Shown piece by piece: positions 26,613 through 35,299 of a DNA stretch of 64,000 nt. The notes under the pieces are model-generated. The model was not told where the DNA came from, ran no database searches, and saw only the letters and a list, made by a program, of their open reading frames with translations. Source of the stretch: Ruegeria meonggei (GTDB lineage Bacteria > Pseudomonadota > Alphaproteobacteria > Rhodobacterales > Rhodobacteraceae); the NCBI RefSeq assembly GCF_900172215.1, contig NZ_FWFP01000003.1, positions 1-64,000 of the forward strand, written 5' to 3'. The position numbers and the translations under genes were made by a program. Positions within the stretch are counted from its first letter, which is position 1; each line of letters opens with the position of its first letter.

Positions 26613-29030
26613 GTGAAGACCACAACTCAGGTAGCAGTGATTGGCGGCGGCGTCGTCGGGTGTTCGGTTCTATATCACCTGACAGAATTGGGCTGGTCGG
26701 ACGTAATGCTGCTAGAGCGGTCCGAACTGACCAGCGGGTCAACGTGGCACGCGGCGGGCGGGTTTCACACGCTGAACGGCGACACCAATATGGCTGCGCT
26801 GCAGGGCTATACGATCCGCCTGTATAAAGAGCTGGAAGAGATTACCGGAATGTCCTGCGGCCTGCACCATGTGGGTGGCATTACTCTGGCTGACAATCAG
26901 GATCGGTTCGACATGTTGCTGGCCGAACGGGCCAAGCACCGGTTCATGGGGCTTGAGACTGAAATCGTAGGTCCCGATGAAATCCGCAAGATCGCCCCGA
27001 TCACCAAAACAGATGGCATTATCGGCGCCCTTTACGATCCGTTGGACGGCCATCTGGATCCCTCTGGTACAACCCACGCCTACGCCAAGGCCGCGCGGAT
27101 GGGCGGAGCCACGATCGAAACCCACTGTATGGTGCGCGAAACATTGCAGCGCGCGGATGGCACTTGGGATGTGGTCACTGACAAAGGCACCATCCACGCC
27201 GAACATGTGGTCAATGCCGGCGGCCTTTGGGCCCGGGAAGTTGGCGCCATGGCCGGTGTCTATTTCCCGTTACACCCGATGGAACACCAGTATCTGGTCA
27301 CGGATGCAATCCCTCAGATTGAGGCGATCATCGACGCCGGGGGCGAGCACCCGCATGTGATGGACCCCGCTGGAGAAAGCTATCTGCGCCAGGAAGGCCG
27401 CGGCTTGTGCATCGGGTTCTACGAACAACCCTGCAAACCCTGGGCTGTGGACGGCACCCCGTGGGAATTCGGCCACGAACTTTTGCCCGATGACTATGAC
27501 AAGATCACCGACAGTATCGAGTTCGCCTATGAACGTTTTCCGGTTTTGGCCGAGGCCGGAGTGAAATCAGTGATCCACGGGCCGTTCACTTTCGCACCGG
27601 ACGGCAACCCTCTGGTCGGACCGGTGCCGGGGATGCGCAATTACTGGTCGGCCTGCGGTGTGATGGCAGGGTTCAGCCAAGGTGGCGGCGTCGGTCTGAC
27701 ACTGGCGCAGTGGATGATCGAGGGTGAGCCCGAGCGCGATGTCTTTGCCATGGATGTGGCCAGGTTTGGCGACTGGATCAACCCCGGCTACACCCGCCCC
27801 AAAGTGGTCGAAAACTATCAAAAACGGTTCAGCGTATCCTACCCGAACGAAGAATTGCCCGCCGCCCGGCCAAACCGAACCACCCCGATGTACGACATCT
27901 TCACCGATCTGGGCGCGGTTTGGGGACAGCAATATGGGCTGGAAGTTCCGAATTATTTCGCTAAGGACGGCGAGCCCGGATATGAGACGCCCTCGTTCCG
28001 GCGATCAGATGCGTTTGACGCAACCGGGCGCGAGGTACGTGCCGTTCGCACCGGCGTCGGCATCAACGAAGTTCACAATTTTGGCAAATACCGCATCACG
28101 GGACCGGGCGCGCGGGACTGGCTGGACCGGATCATGGCCGGGCGTATACCCAAGCCGGGGCGGCTATCGTTGACGCCGATGCTGTCCCAAAAGGGCAAGC
28201 TGATCGGGGATTTCACTGTCTCGTGCCTGGGCGAGGCCGAATTCCAACTGACCGCGTCTTATGGCAGTCAGGCCTTTCACATGCGGTGGTTCCTGCAACA
28301 TCAGATCGACGGCGTTAGCATCGAAAACATCAGTGACCGTTTGAACGGGTTCCAGATTGCGGGGCCCAACGCCACACAGGTGCTGGCCGCCTGCACCCGC
28401 GACGACCTGTCAGATTTCTGCTTTCTCGATGTGCGGCGCATGACGGTCGGAATGGCCGACTGCATTGTCCAACGGGTCAGCTATACCGGAGATCTGGGGT
28501 ATGAGATTTACTGCGATCCGATGGCCCAACGGCAGCTCTGGTGGACCTTGTGGCAGGCCGGTCAATCCCACGACATGGTGCCCTTTGGCATGCGCGCGAT
28601 GATGAGCCTGCGTCTGGACAAGTTCTTTGGGTCCTGGATGTCGGAATTTTCACCAGATTACACAGCTGCCGAGACGGGGCTGGATCGGTTCATCTCTTAC
28701 TCGAAAAACGCCGACTTCATTGGTCGCGCAGCTGCCGAGCTTGAACAGGCTGAGGGTCCCGCACGCAAGCTGGTGGCTTTTGAGGTCGACGCCGACGATG
28801 CGGATGTCAACGCTTATGAGCCGATCTGGCTGGAAGGCGAGGTCGTGGGTTTCTGCACCTCGGGCGGCTACTCTCACCACGCCCGGAAATCCGTCGCCTT
28901 GGGTTTCCTCCCTGCCGACCGCGCGGCCGACGGATCGCAGGTTCAGATCGAAATCCTGGGACAGATGCGCAATGCCCGTGTGATTTCTCGGCCGCTGTTT
29001 GATGCGGACGGTGCGCGTATGCGGGGATGA
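26613..29030 (+). CDS. FAD-dependent oxidoreductase / GcvT fusion (dimethylglycine/sarcosine dehydrogenase-like)
   Basis: An 805-residue cytoplasmic enzyme. The N-terminal DAO-type FAD domain (1-390) has VAVIGGGVVGCSVLYHL and SGSTWHAAGGF, in which H46 is at the position that carries covalent FAD in dimethylglycine dehydrogenase. An FAO_M-like bridge follows, and the C-terminal half (about 425-800) is a GcvT aminomethyltransferase fold that transfers one-carbon units to tetrahydrofolate. Expected chemistry is oxidative N-demethylation of a methylated glycine-like substrate, part of glycine betaine/choline use common in roseobacters. The exact substrate is not deducible, and no sox or gcv genes are adjacent. 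Start is a GTG at 26613 with GGGAGG six bases upstream. Confidence 0.88.
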   Translation: MKTTTQVAVIGGGVVGCSVLYHLTELGWSDVMLLERSELTSGSTWHAAGGFHTLNGDTNMAALQGYTIRLYKELEEITGMSCGLHHVGGITLADNQDRFDMLLAERAKHRFMGLETEIVGPDEIRKIAPITKTDGIIGALYDPLDGHLDPSGTTHAYAKAARMGGATIETHCMVRETLQRADGTWDVVTDKGTIHAEHVVNAGGLWAREVGAMAGVYFPLHPMEHQYLVTDAIPQIEAIIDAGGEHPHVMDPAGESYLRQEGRGLCIGFYEQPCKPWAVDGTPWEFGHELLPDDYDKITDSIEFAYERFPVLAEAGVKSVIHGPFTFAPDGNPLVGPVPGMRNYWSACGVMAGFSQGGGVGLTLAQWMIEGEPERDVFAMDVARFGDWINPGYTRPKVVENYQKRFSVSYPNEELPAARPNRTTPMYDIFTDLGAVWGQQYGLEVPNYFAKDGEPGYETPSFRRSDAFDATGREVRAVRTGVGINEVHNFGKYRITGPGARDWLDRIMAGRIPKPGRLSLTPMLSQKGKLIGDFTVSCLGEAEFQLTASYGSQAFHMRWFLQHQIDGVSIENISDRLNGFQIAGPNATQVLAACTRDDLSDFCFLDVRRMTVGMADCIVQRVSYTGDLGYEIYCDPMAQRQLWWTLWQAGQSHDMVPFGMRAMMSLRLDKFFGSWMSEFSPDYTAAETGLDRFISYSKNADFIGRAAAELEQAEGPARKLVAFEVDADDADVNAYEPIWLEGEVVGFCTSGGYSHHARKSVALGFLPADRAADGSQVQIEILGQMRNARVISRPLFDADGARMRG

Positions 29031-29061
29031 CTCGCCCGCGCTCCGGCGGCATGGTGGCGGT

Positions 29062-29661
29062 ATGACTCAGATACCAATCATTCTACTGGCCGCCGGACAG
29101 TCCAGCCGCATGGGCGGCAGGGACAAGCTGTTACAAATCGTCGATGACTTGCCCTTGCTGCGACGCGCAGCACAGATCGCATTACAAGCGGCGCCGGTTA
29201 TCGTGGCCCTGCCCGCGTCTCCGCACCCCAGATACACAGCGCTCGAGGGATTGGATCTGCGAATGATCGAAATCCCCGATGCCAGTGAGGGCATGAACGC
29301 CAGCTTGCGTGGTGCCTTGGCTCATGTGCCGTCTGATGCTCCGGCCGCGATGGTTCTTCTGGCTGACCTGCCTGACATCACTGCTGACGATCTGACGGCC
29401 GTTCTGGGTGCCGTCAAAATCCACCCGGACAACCTGATCTGGCGGGGTGAGACAGCTTCAGGCAAAGCCGGTCACCCGGTGGTTTTTGACCGCAGCCTGT
29501 TTGACCAACTTACAACCTTGACCGGCGATGAGGGTGCGCAATCTGTTGTGCGGGCGCATTCAGATCAGGTGCATTTGCACGCTCTGCCGGCAAGCAACGC
29601 ATTACTGGATTTGGACACGCCGGAAGACTGGGAGATATGGGCGGGAAATCGCCGGTCCTGA
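29062..29661 (+). CDS. MobA/MocA-like nucleotidyltransferase
   Basis: A 199-residue NTP-transferase fold protein: ILLAAGQSSRMGGRDKLL (nucleotide-binding signature), then MVLLADLPDITADDL with the metal-binding aspartate, and GHPVVFDRSLF and LLDLDTPEDWE at the end. This is the pattern of MocA (molybdopterin cytidylyltransferase) and related proteins that serve xanthine-dehydrogenase-type enzymes. No molybdoenzyme gene lies nearby, so the role is inferred only from family. The ATG at 29062 is used; an open frame further upstream overlaps the preceding gene. Confidence 0.8.
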   Translation: MTQIPIILLAAGQSSRMGGRDKLLQIVDDLPLLRRAAQIALQAAPVIVALPASPHPRYTALEGLDLRMIEIPDASEGMNASLRGALAHVPSDAPAAMVLLADLPDITADDLTAVLGAVKIHPDNLIWRGETASGKAGHPVVFDRSLFDQLTTLTGDEGAQSVVRAHSDQVHLHALPASNALLDLDTPEDWEIWAGNRRS

Positions 29662-29683
29662 ACGCACCGGCCCAAAATGAACA

Positions 29684-29709
29684 CGGCCCGGTCGTTGTCG
29701 ACCGGGCCG
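29684..29709 (+). terminator. Strong hairpin after the MocA-like gene
   Basis: A perfect 10-bp stem CGGCCCGGTC (29684-29693) with GACCGGGCCG (29700-29709), loop GTTGTC, 22 bases after the stop. No T run follows on either strand, so it may act as a 3'-end stabiliser or a weak or Rho-assisted terminator. Confidence 0.6.
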
Positions 29710-30177
29710 GTTGCCCAAAACAGGACTACCACTTTTCATCAATCCCAGAAGCGCGGCCAAAACTGCCTATTGGCAATCTGGCTATTGTGCCGCTGAACCT
29801 AAACAAGACCCCCTCGTTAACATGCCGCTCAGCGCTTCCAGTAACTGTGACAAGCCTTTGGCACCCCCTAGTGCCATCGGCTCCCCCTCGCTTGGGCCTT
29901 TTCATCGTCACCGATCCGAAGGATTCAAACAATCTAAAATTGGACGGGATGGTTAATTTTAAGGGTATCAGAATGGTTTTTCCGCAACATTCTTTCGAGG
30001 TCATTCTACCTAACGTTGAGCGTCGCCCCCACCCGAAGTGACGTCGATTTTGGTTATGTCTACGTCCAGTGAGCTATCTAGCAATTATGTCGAGAATTGT
30101 TCCCGTTTACGCCAGCGATCAACGCGCAGCGCCACAACCAAAAGAGGATCGCTCGAAAACAGTGAAAATCAATGGGT

Positions 30178-30193
30178 GTTTTGTTAACAAAAC
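30178..30193. repeat. 16-bp perfect palindrome upstream of degP
   Basis: GTTTTGTTAACAAAAC, perfectly self-complementary, about 240 bases before degP. The size and AT-rich symmetry suit a dimeric regulator's operator; the regulator is unknown. Confidence 0.6.
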
Positions 30194-30261
30194 TGAGTCA
30201 ATTCAACTCTTTTCGCGCTTTGCTGGTCAAATCGGCAACAATCCACCGATTCGCCAAGAAT

Positions 30262-30275
30262 GATTCGCGCGAATC
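30262..30275. repeat. 14-bp perfect palindrome upstream of degP
   Basis: GATTCGCGCGAATC, perfectly self-complementary, about 155 bases before the degP start. A candidate operator with no recognised consensus. Confidence 0.55.
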
Positions 30276-30328
30276 CTCCGATCGCCGCCTCAGATGCAGC
30301 GGCATGGAACCGTTCTTTTGTGGCAGAA

Positions 30329-30342
30329 TTAAGATTTCTTAA
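30329..30342. repeat. Inverted repeat TTAAGA-TT-TCTTAA upstream of degP
   Basis: Two six-base arms with a two-base spacer, 88 bases before the degP ATG. This is in the expected promoter zone; it could be an operator or part of an AT-rich promoter. Confidence 0.5.
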
Positions 30343-30429
30343 CAATCCAATCAGGAAACACTCAGACTGAAGGCGCATCTCCTGTTTCAACGCGCGGTCG
30401 CAATCGCGTGGTATATACAGGAGACAACA

Positions 30430-31857
30430 ATGAGCATCCGCAAATCCTCCCTTCTTCCCGGGACAAACAATTGGGTCGGCGTTGGCGCATTAGGCGCTGC
30501 ACTGCTGGCAACCACCGCCCTGCCCTCAATGGCCGATGAGGCGCTGGCCGATCTCGTCGAAAACGTTTCGCCCTCGGTGGTCACAATCATCGCAGAGCAA
30601 AACACGGCCCCAATGCCCGCGCAGGGCCAGGATCTTGAAGACCACCCGTTCGGGGAATTCTTTAAACGCTTTGGCACGCCCGAAGGATTCAATGCACCGC
30701 AACGTGGACCTGCACAGGGGCTGGGATCAGGGTTTGTGCTGGATGAAGCCGGATACATTGTTACCAATCACCACGTCGTCGACAACGCCGCGACCGTGAC
30801 AGTGCGCCTGAGCGACGAGCGCAGCTTTGAGGCCGAAGTGATCGGTACCGACCCGCTGACCGATATCGCCATTCTGAAAATCGACGCGGGTGAAAGCCTG
30901 CAGGCCGTGGATCTGGGCAACAGCGATGTCATTCGCGTGGGCGAAGATGTGGTGGCCATTGGCAACCCGTTCGGCCTGCATTCCACCGTGACCACCGGGA
31001 TCGTTTCGGCCAAGGGTCGCAACATCTCGCAAGGACCCTACGCCGAGTTCATCCAGACCGATGCCGCCATAAACAAGGGCAATTCGGGCGGCCCGCTGTT
31101 TAATATGGAAGGCGAAGTGGTTGGCGTAAACTCGGCCATCTATTCACCAACCGGAGGGTCCGTGGGTCTGGGCTTTGCCGTGACCTCGAACATTGTCGAA
31201 CACATCGCCGCTGACCTGCGCGATGATGGTCAGGTCAGCCGCGGCTGGCTGGGCGTATCGATCCAGAATGTCAGCCCCGAAATCGCGGCTGCCATGGGTA
31301 TCGACGCATCCGCTGGCGCACTGGTGTCGGACGTAGTCGACGGCAGCCCGGCTGAAGGCATTCTGAAACAGGGCGATGTCATCCTGACCTTCAACAACGA
31401 ACCAGTCGATTCCAGCAGTGATCTGCCGCTTTTGGTCGGAACCACCAAGGTGGGCACCGACAGTGTTCTGACCGTTCTGCGTGATGGGGCCGAACAGCAG
31501 CTTGAGCTGACGATCGGACAGCACCAAAGCGCTTCGGCCGAGATCGACAAGTCGGTGGACGAAACCGTCTCGGGCACCGCTCTGGGCGTGACAGTTGCCC
31601 CACTGACCGACAGCAACCGCAGCCAGATGGGCGTGGCTGAAAATGTCGACGGCGTCGTTGTCACCGACATGGCCCCTGACAGCCCCGCTGCCAAGGCCGG
31701 ACTTCAGCCCGGTGATGTAATCGTCAAGTTGGGCGGTCAGGACACCGCGACACCGGACGCTTTGAAAGCCGCGTTGGACAGCGAAAAGACCGACCCCGCG
31801 CTTGTCCTGATCAATCGCGGCGGCAACCAGATCTTTGTTGCGGTGGAAATCGCCTGA
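30430..31857 (+). CDS. degP: Periplasmic serine protease/chaperone DegP (HtrA family, Do type)
   Basis: A 475-residue exported quality-control protease. The signal peptide ends near residue 35 (PSMADEA). The trypsin-like domain has the catalytic triad H115 (TNHHVVD), D145 (PLTDIAILK) and S219 (NKGNSGGPLF). Two PDZ domains follow (about 245-335 and 375-470), the first with RGWLGVSIQNV and the second with GLQPGDVIVKLGG. The two-PDZ layout is that of DegP/DegQ rather than DegS. It stands 182 bases upstream of a two-component system and behind an upstream region rich in inverted repeats. Confidence 0.95.
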   Translation: MSIRKSSLLPGTNNWVGVGALGAALLATTALPSMADEALADLVENVSPSVVTIIAEQNTAPMPAQGQDLEDHPFGEFFKRFGTPEGFNAPQRGPAQGLGSGFVLDEAGYIVTNHHVVDNAATVTVRLSDERSFEAEVIGTDPLTDIAILKIDAGESLQAVDLGNSDVIRVGEDVVAIGNPFGLHSTVTTGIVSAKGRNISQGPYAEFIQTDAAINKGNSGGPLFNMEGEVVGVNSAIYSPTGGSVGLGFAVTSNIVEHIAADLRDDGQVSRGWLGVSIQNVSPEIAAAMGIDASAGALVSDVVDGSPAEGILKQGDVILTFNNEPVDSSSDLPLLVGTTKVGTDSVLTVLRDGAEQQLELTIGQHQSASAEIDKSVDETVSGTALGVTVAPLTDSNRSQMGVAENVDGVVVTDMAPDSPAAKAGLQPGDVIVKLGGQDTATPDALKAALDSEKTDPALVLINRGGNQIFVAVEIA

Positions 31858-31941
31858 TCAAACACCAGCGCGCGCCACAAGATGGGGATATCTGGCGGGC
31901 GCCTCCTCGGCGGGTTTGAATTGTCCGCAAACCGCTGGGGC

Positions 31942-31969
31942 TGCCGGGTGCGCAAGGACGCACCCGGCA
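31942..31969 (+). terminator. Hairpin between degP and the two-component genes
   Basis: A perfect 11-bp stem TGCCGGGTGCG (31942-31952) with CGCACCCGGCA (31959-31969), loop CAAGGA. No T run follows, so it may only reduce read-through from degP into the response regulator gene. Confidence 0.55.
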
Positions 31970-32039
31970 CGTAAACACTTCAAACCATGTGCTTTACCCG
32001 CAAATTATGTTTAAATCCGGATAGAAGGGAGGTCCGATC

Positions 32040-32720
32040 ATGAGCCGCCGCCTGCTAATCGTAGAAGACGACGAAGATACCCGGGACTTCATCGCCAAAG
32101 GATTTGGTGAAGAAGGCTATGTGGTAGAAATGGCCACTGACGGCCGCGAGGGCCTGTATCACGCCACCGATGGCGGATTTGACGCCGTTGTTCTGGATCG
32201 GATGTTGCCCGGATTGGACGGCTTGTCTCTGATTAAATCAATGCGTGCGGCGGGGTTGAAAACACCGGTGCTGATGCTGACCGCGATGAGCGCCGTTGAC
32301 GAGCGGGTCAAGGGACTGCGTGCGGGGGCCGATGACTATCTGGTCAAACCGTTTTCCTTTCAGGAGCTGCACGCCCGGATCGAGGCCCTGCTGCGCCGCC
32401 CGCAAGAGTCCGAGGAAAGCCCCACGCTGACTTGCAAAGACCTCGAGATGGACCTGCTGACCCGCAAGGTCACCCGCGACGAGCGAGAAATCAGCCTCAC
32501 CCCTCGCGAATTTCAGATCCTTGAGTTCTTTTTGCGCCGCAAGAACCGCGTGGTGTCACGCACCATGCTGTTGGAGGGCGTGTGGGATTACCATTTCGAC
32601 CCAAATACCAATGTGGTCGACGTCCATATCTCAAAGCTGCGACGTCAGTTGGACGAAGGCGGAGAGCCACCATTGATTGAAACCGTCCGAGGTGCAGGTT
32701 ACATGATATCCGATGGATAA
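32040..32720 (+). CDS. OmpR/PhoB-family response regulator
   Basis: A 226-residue regulator. The receiver domain (1-118) has the acidic pocket EDDED at 9-13, phospho-acceptor D53 in VLDRMLPG, and the switch residues T/K in MLTAMS and YLVKPFSF. The C-terminal winged helix (about 130-224) carries LTPREFQILEFFLRRKNRVVSR and VVDVHISKLRRQLD. AGGGAGGT lies seven bases upstream of the ATG. Its end overlaps the kinase start by eight bases. Proximity to degP suggests envelope or metal stress as the signal, by analogy to Cpx/CzcRS-type pairs; this is inference. Confidence 0.93.
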   Translation: MSRRLLIVEDDEDTRDFIAKGFGEEGYVVEMATDGREGLYHATDGGFDAVVLDRMLPGLDGLSLIKSMRAAGLKTPVLMLTAMSAVDERVKGLRAGADDYLVKPFSFQELHARIEALLRRPQESEESPTLTCKDLEMDLLTRKVTRDEREISLTPREFQILEFFLRRKNRVVSRTMLLEGVWDYHFDPNTNVVDVHISKLRRQLDEGGEPPLIETVRGAGYMISDG

Positions 32721-34077
32721 CTTGCGACTTTCCTTCAACAATTCCCGTACCCGCCTAGTCCTGGCCAGCATGGTCCTGAGCACTTTGTTGACAGCCACGG
32801 TTCTGGCATTGGTTTACGTAACCGCGAATCGCAGCATCGAAAGCGAAACCCGGTCGGTCGTGTCGGCCGAACTGACTGGGTTGGCGGACGAATATGAACG
32901 TCGCGGGCTGATCGGTCTGATGGCAGCGATCGAACGGCGCATTCCCTCGGCGTCCGAACGGGATGCTTTGTACCTGCTGACGGATCGATTTGGCGCCAAG
33001 CTGGTTGGCAACCTTAAACAATGGCCCGAGGGTATCGCCGCAGGCGGCGGTTGGGTCGATCTTGAATTACGCCGCGCGGATAATGATCAACTGGTGCCCA
33101 TTTCGGCTGCCTCCATCCGCCTGCCCGGCGGTGAACGTCTGTTGGTGGGGCGCGACGCGTTGGCGCGGCAGCAGTTTGACCGCGTCTTGTTGCGTTCAGT
33201 CGGAATTGCCCTGGGTATTGCTCTGGCGCTAAGCGTCCTGACTGGCTGGCTGTTCACCCGGCTTGTTTTCTCGCGCCTGTCCGATATCGCCAGCACTGCC
33301 GAAAACATCGTATCGGGCGATCTGTCCCGCCGAATGCCGCTGCGCGGCACTGGCGATGAGTTTGATCAGGTCGCTGGAACGTTGAACACCATGCTGGATC
33401 GGATCGAAGAGCTGGTCAGTAATCTGCGCACCACGTCGAACTCTATCGCGCATGATCTGCGCTCTCCCTTGTCTCGGTTGCGGCAACGGGTTGATGCGCT
33501 GTCTGATCCGGACAAGTCCGAACAAGATCGCGAAATTGACATCGCTCGGGCATCGGCAGAAATCGACCATGTTCTGCGCGTCCTGGGCCAGCTGACCGAA
33601 ATCTCGCGCGCCGAGGCTGGCGTCGGGCGCGAACAATTTGAACCCGTCGACCTTCAGGACTTGGTGGCCAATGTAGCTGAATTGTATGAACCCGTGGCCG
33701 CCGATCAGGGCATTCAACTGGAAATCACCGGAACAGCCGCGGCGATCCCCGGTCACCGCCCGCTGCTGTCGCAGGCTTTGTCGAACCTGTTGGAAAACGC
33801 GATGCGTTACGCCCCGGACGACACGACAATCACGATCAGCCTTACCGAAGACGGCCCGTTCACCTTTCTGAGCGTTCGCGACCGCGGCCCCGGTGTCCCG
33901 CAAGAAGACCTGCCACGCTTGCAAATGCCCTTTGTGACGCTTGATCCGGCCCGTACCGAACGCAATTCCGGGCTGGGCCTGGCACTGGTGGCCGCGATTT
34001 CCCACATGCATGGCGGTGCATTTGAAGCGCACAATTGCGATCCAGGGCTTGATGCCACGATCAAACTGGCGCGATAG
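32713..34077 (+). CDS. Membrane sensor histidine kinase
   Basis: A 454-residue partner of the preceding regulator. TM1 (about 15-35) and TM2 (about 158-180) flank a periplasmic domain of about 120 residues without recognised ligand motifs. A HAMP domain follows, then a HisKA domain with the phospho-acceptor in SIAHDLRSPLSRLRQR (His about 247). The HATPase region has an N box in ALSNLLENAMRYAP, G1 box VRDRGPGVP and G2 box NSGLGLALVAAI. The gene ends two bases before the convergent CYTH gene, leaving no room for a separate terminator. Confidence 0.93.
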   Translation: MDNLRLSFNNSRTRLVLASMVLSTLLTATVLALVYVTANRSIESETRSVVSAELTGLADEYERRGLIGLMAAIERRIPSASERDALYLLTDRFGAKLVGNLKQWPEGIAAGGGWVDLELRRADNDQLVPISAASIRLPGGERLLVGRDALARQQFDRVLLRSVGIALGIALALSVLTGWLFTRLVFSRLSDIASTAENIVSGDLSRRMPLRGTGDEFDQVAGTLNTMLDRIEELVSNLRTTSNSIAHDLRSPLSRLRQRVDALSDPDKSEQDREIDIARASAEIDHVLRVLGQLTEISRAEAGVGREQFEPVDLQDLVANVAELYEPVAADQGIQLEITGTAAAIPGHRPLLSQALSNLLENAMRYAPDDTTITISLTEDGPFTFLSVRDRGPGVPQEDLPRLQMPFVTLDPARTERNSGLGLALVAAISHMHGGAFEAHNCDPGLDATIKLAR

Positions 34078-34079
34078 CC

Positions 34080-34547
34080 CTAAGCTGGCAAACCGTCGAT
34101 GGCCATCGTCTTGTTTTTATATCGTTTATCCGCGGTTACATCTGTGCCGAACCACTTTGGCGGGGTGTAGGCCTGCGCCTCGGGCTCGGATAGAAACTCC
34201 ACCTCGACCAGACGCAGCGGGGCCAGATCACCCACAAACACGTCCAGTTCGAACACACGTCCATCCGGCAATTCCCCAGTATAGCGCTCTTTTTCCACCC
34301 GACGTCCTTCGGTTTCGGGCCAGAAAGTCTCGAACTGCTCGGCCGAGATCTCGGCCTCGCGCTCGACCCGGACCATCGTACCACCGCCTTTCAGCGTCAG
34401 ATAGTATCGGTCATTCTTCTGGCGCAGACGCAGTTCAGTAGAATCGTCAGGGGCGGTCAGATATCCCTGCCGCACCAAGGCTTTCTCAGTTGGCCCTAAA
34501 TCCGGCAGGTCAGCAACCAGGAACTTGCGTTCTATTTCGGTGCTCAT
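34080..34547 (-). CDS. CYTH-domain triphosphate tunnel metalloenzyme
   Basis: A 155-residue stand-alone CYTH protein with all catalytic tunnel elements visible: ExExK as EIERK at residues 4-8, LRLRQK, YLTLKGG, RVEREAEI and the paired acidic strand LRLVEVEF. Members hydrolyse tripolyphosphate, long polyphosphate or nucleoside triphosphates with Mg or Mn. It is closest in layout to short bacterial tripolyphosphatases of the class IV-adenylate-cyclase-like group; cyclase activity is unlikely by context. Its ATG overlaps the stop of the ParA gene by four bases, making it the last gene of the CHAD-ParA-CYTH operon. Confidence 0.9.
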   Translation of the reverse strand: MSTEIERKFLVADLPDLGPTEKALVRQGYLTAPDDSTELRLRQKNDRYYLTLKGGGTMVRVEREAEISAEQFETFWPETEGRRVEKERYTGELPDGRVFELDVFVGDLAPLRLVEVEFLSEPEAQAYTPPKWFGTDVTADKRYKNKTMAIDGLPA

Positions 34548-35299
34548 ATGGTTGAAACCTCTCCGTTTTCCAGCTCGTCAAACAGCTCTTGATAGGCAAT
34601 CGCCGCCGCACTACGCCCGGCATAAACCCCAAGCGGGGCGCGGTTTTGTCCCATCCGCTCGATATCGGCGGCAAATGGGATCTCGGCATTCAGGAACCGT
34701 TTGCGATACAGTTTTCGCATCCTCTCGATCGTGTCCAGGTGCAGCGTCTTGCGTCGTTGAACCATTGAAAAGAACGCCCGCAGTTTTTTCTTGGGTAGTC
34801 CCTGTTTTTCGAAAAACGTTACGAGTTGATCGAATGTTCGTTCAGACAAGGTCGTTGGAATGACCGGCACCACAATCTGGTCGGCTGCTCTGAAGATGTT
34901 TTCAGATAGGGTCGAGAAATTCGGCGGACAATCCAGAAGGACCACGTCATAGTCGCTACCTGCTGCCGCAAGTGCCTTTTTCAACCGGGATCTTTTGTTT
35001 CGCATCCGCGACAAAAACACGTCGAAATCGCGGAAGGTCAGATTGGCCGGCAGTACATCAAACCTGTCATAGTCACTGGCCCGAATCGAGCCGGTAAAGC
35101 GTTCAACATCCTCGAAAAACCGCGCGTCCTTGAGTTTCTTTGACGGTTTGACCCGCAGGTAAAATCCCGACGCCCCTTGCGGGTCGAGATCACACAGCAA
35201 CACCGTGTACCCTGCCTGCGCATAACAATAGGCCAGATTCACCGAGGTTGCGGTTTTTCCTACACCGCCTTTATTGCTGTAACAGGCAATGATCTTCAC
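34544..35299 (-). CDS. ParA/MinD-superfamily ATPase in a CHAD-CYTH operon
   Basis: A 251-residue cytoplasmic ATPase. The deviant Walker A is KGGVGKT (10-16, with signature lysine K10 and K15), the switch I/A' region is CDLDPQGASGFYL, and Walker B is VVLLDCPPNFS. The C-terminus is basic (RRKTLHLDTIERMRKLYRKRF), suitable for nonspecific DNA binding as in positioning ParAs. No parB or parS-like repeats are nearby, so chromosome or plasmid partition is unlikely. It overlaps the CHAD gene stop by four bases and the CYTH start by four bases, so all three should be made together. A role in moving or spacing polyphosphate granules is proposed by inference, like McdA for carboxysomes. Confidence 0.88.
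   Translation of the reverse strand: MKIIACYSNKGGVGKTATSVNLAYCYAQAGYTVLLCDLDPQGASGFYLRVKPSKKLKDARFFEDVERFTGSIRASDYDRFDVLPANLTFRDFDVFLSRMRNKRSRLKKALAAAGSDYDVVLLDCPPNFSTLSENIFRAADQIVVPVIPTTLSERTFDQLVTFFEKQGLPKKKLRAFFSMVQRRKTLHLDTIERMRKLYRKRFLNAEIPFAADIERMGQNRAPLGVYAGRSAAAIAYQELFDELENGEVSTI

Larger units (their letters stand above)
29710..30429 (+). other. 720-base gene-free region upstream of degP
   Basis: No coding region is convincing here on either strand. Short open frames (for example 30069-30263) lack ribosome-binding sites and have protein compositions unlike the neighbours. The segment from about 29930 to 30370 is AT-richer than the surroundings and contains three inverted repeats (listed separately). 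It probably carries the degP promoter and perhaps a small RNA. AGGAG at 30418-30422 is the degP ribosome-binding site. Confidence 0.5.

Noticed and set aside
29637..30263. Small plus-strand frames in the degP upstream gap (134 and 64 codons)
   Set aside because: The first overlaps the end of the MocA-like gene, and neither has a ribosome-binding site or a recognisable protein pattern.
34544..35299. ParA as a chromosome or plasmid partition protein
   Set aside because: No parB, no parS-like repeats and no replication genes are adjacent; the overlapping partners are CHAD and CYTH genes.
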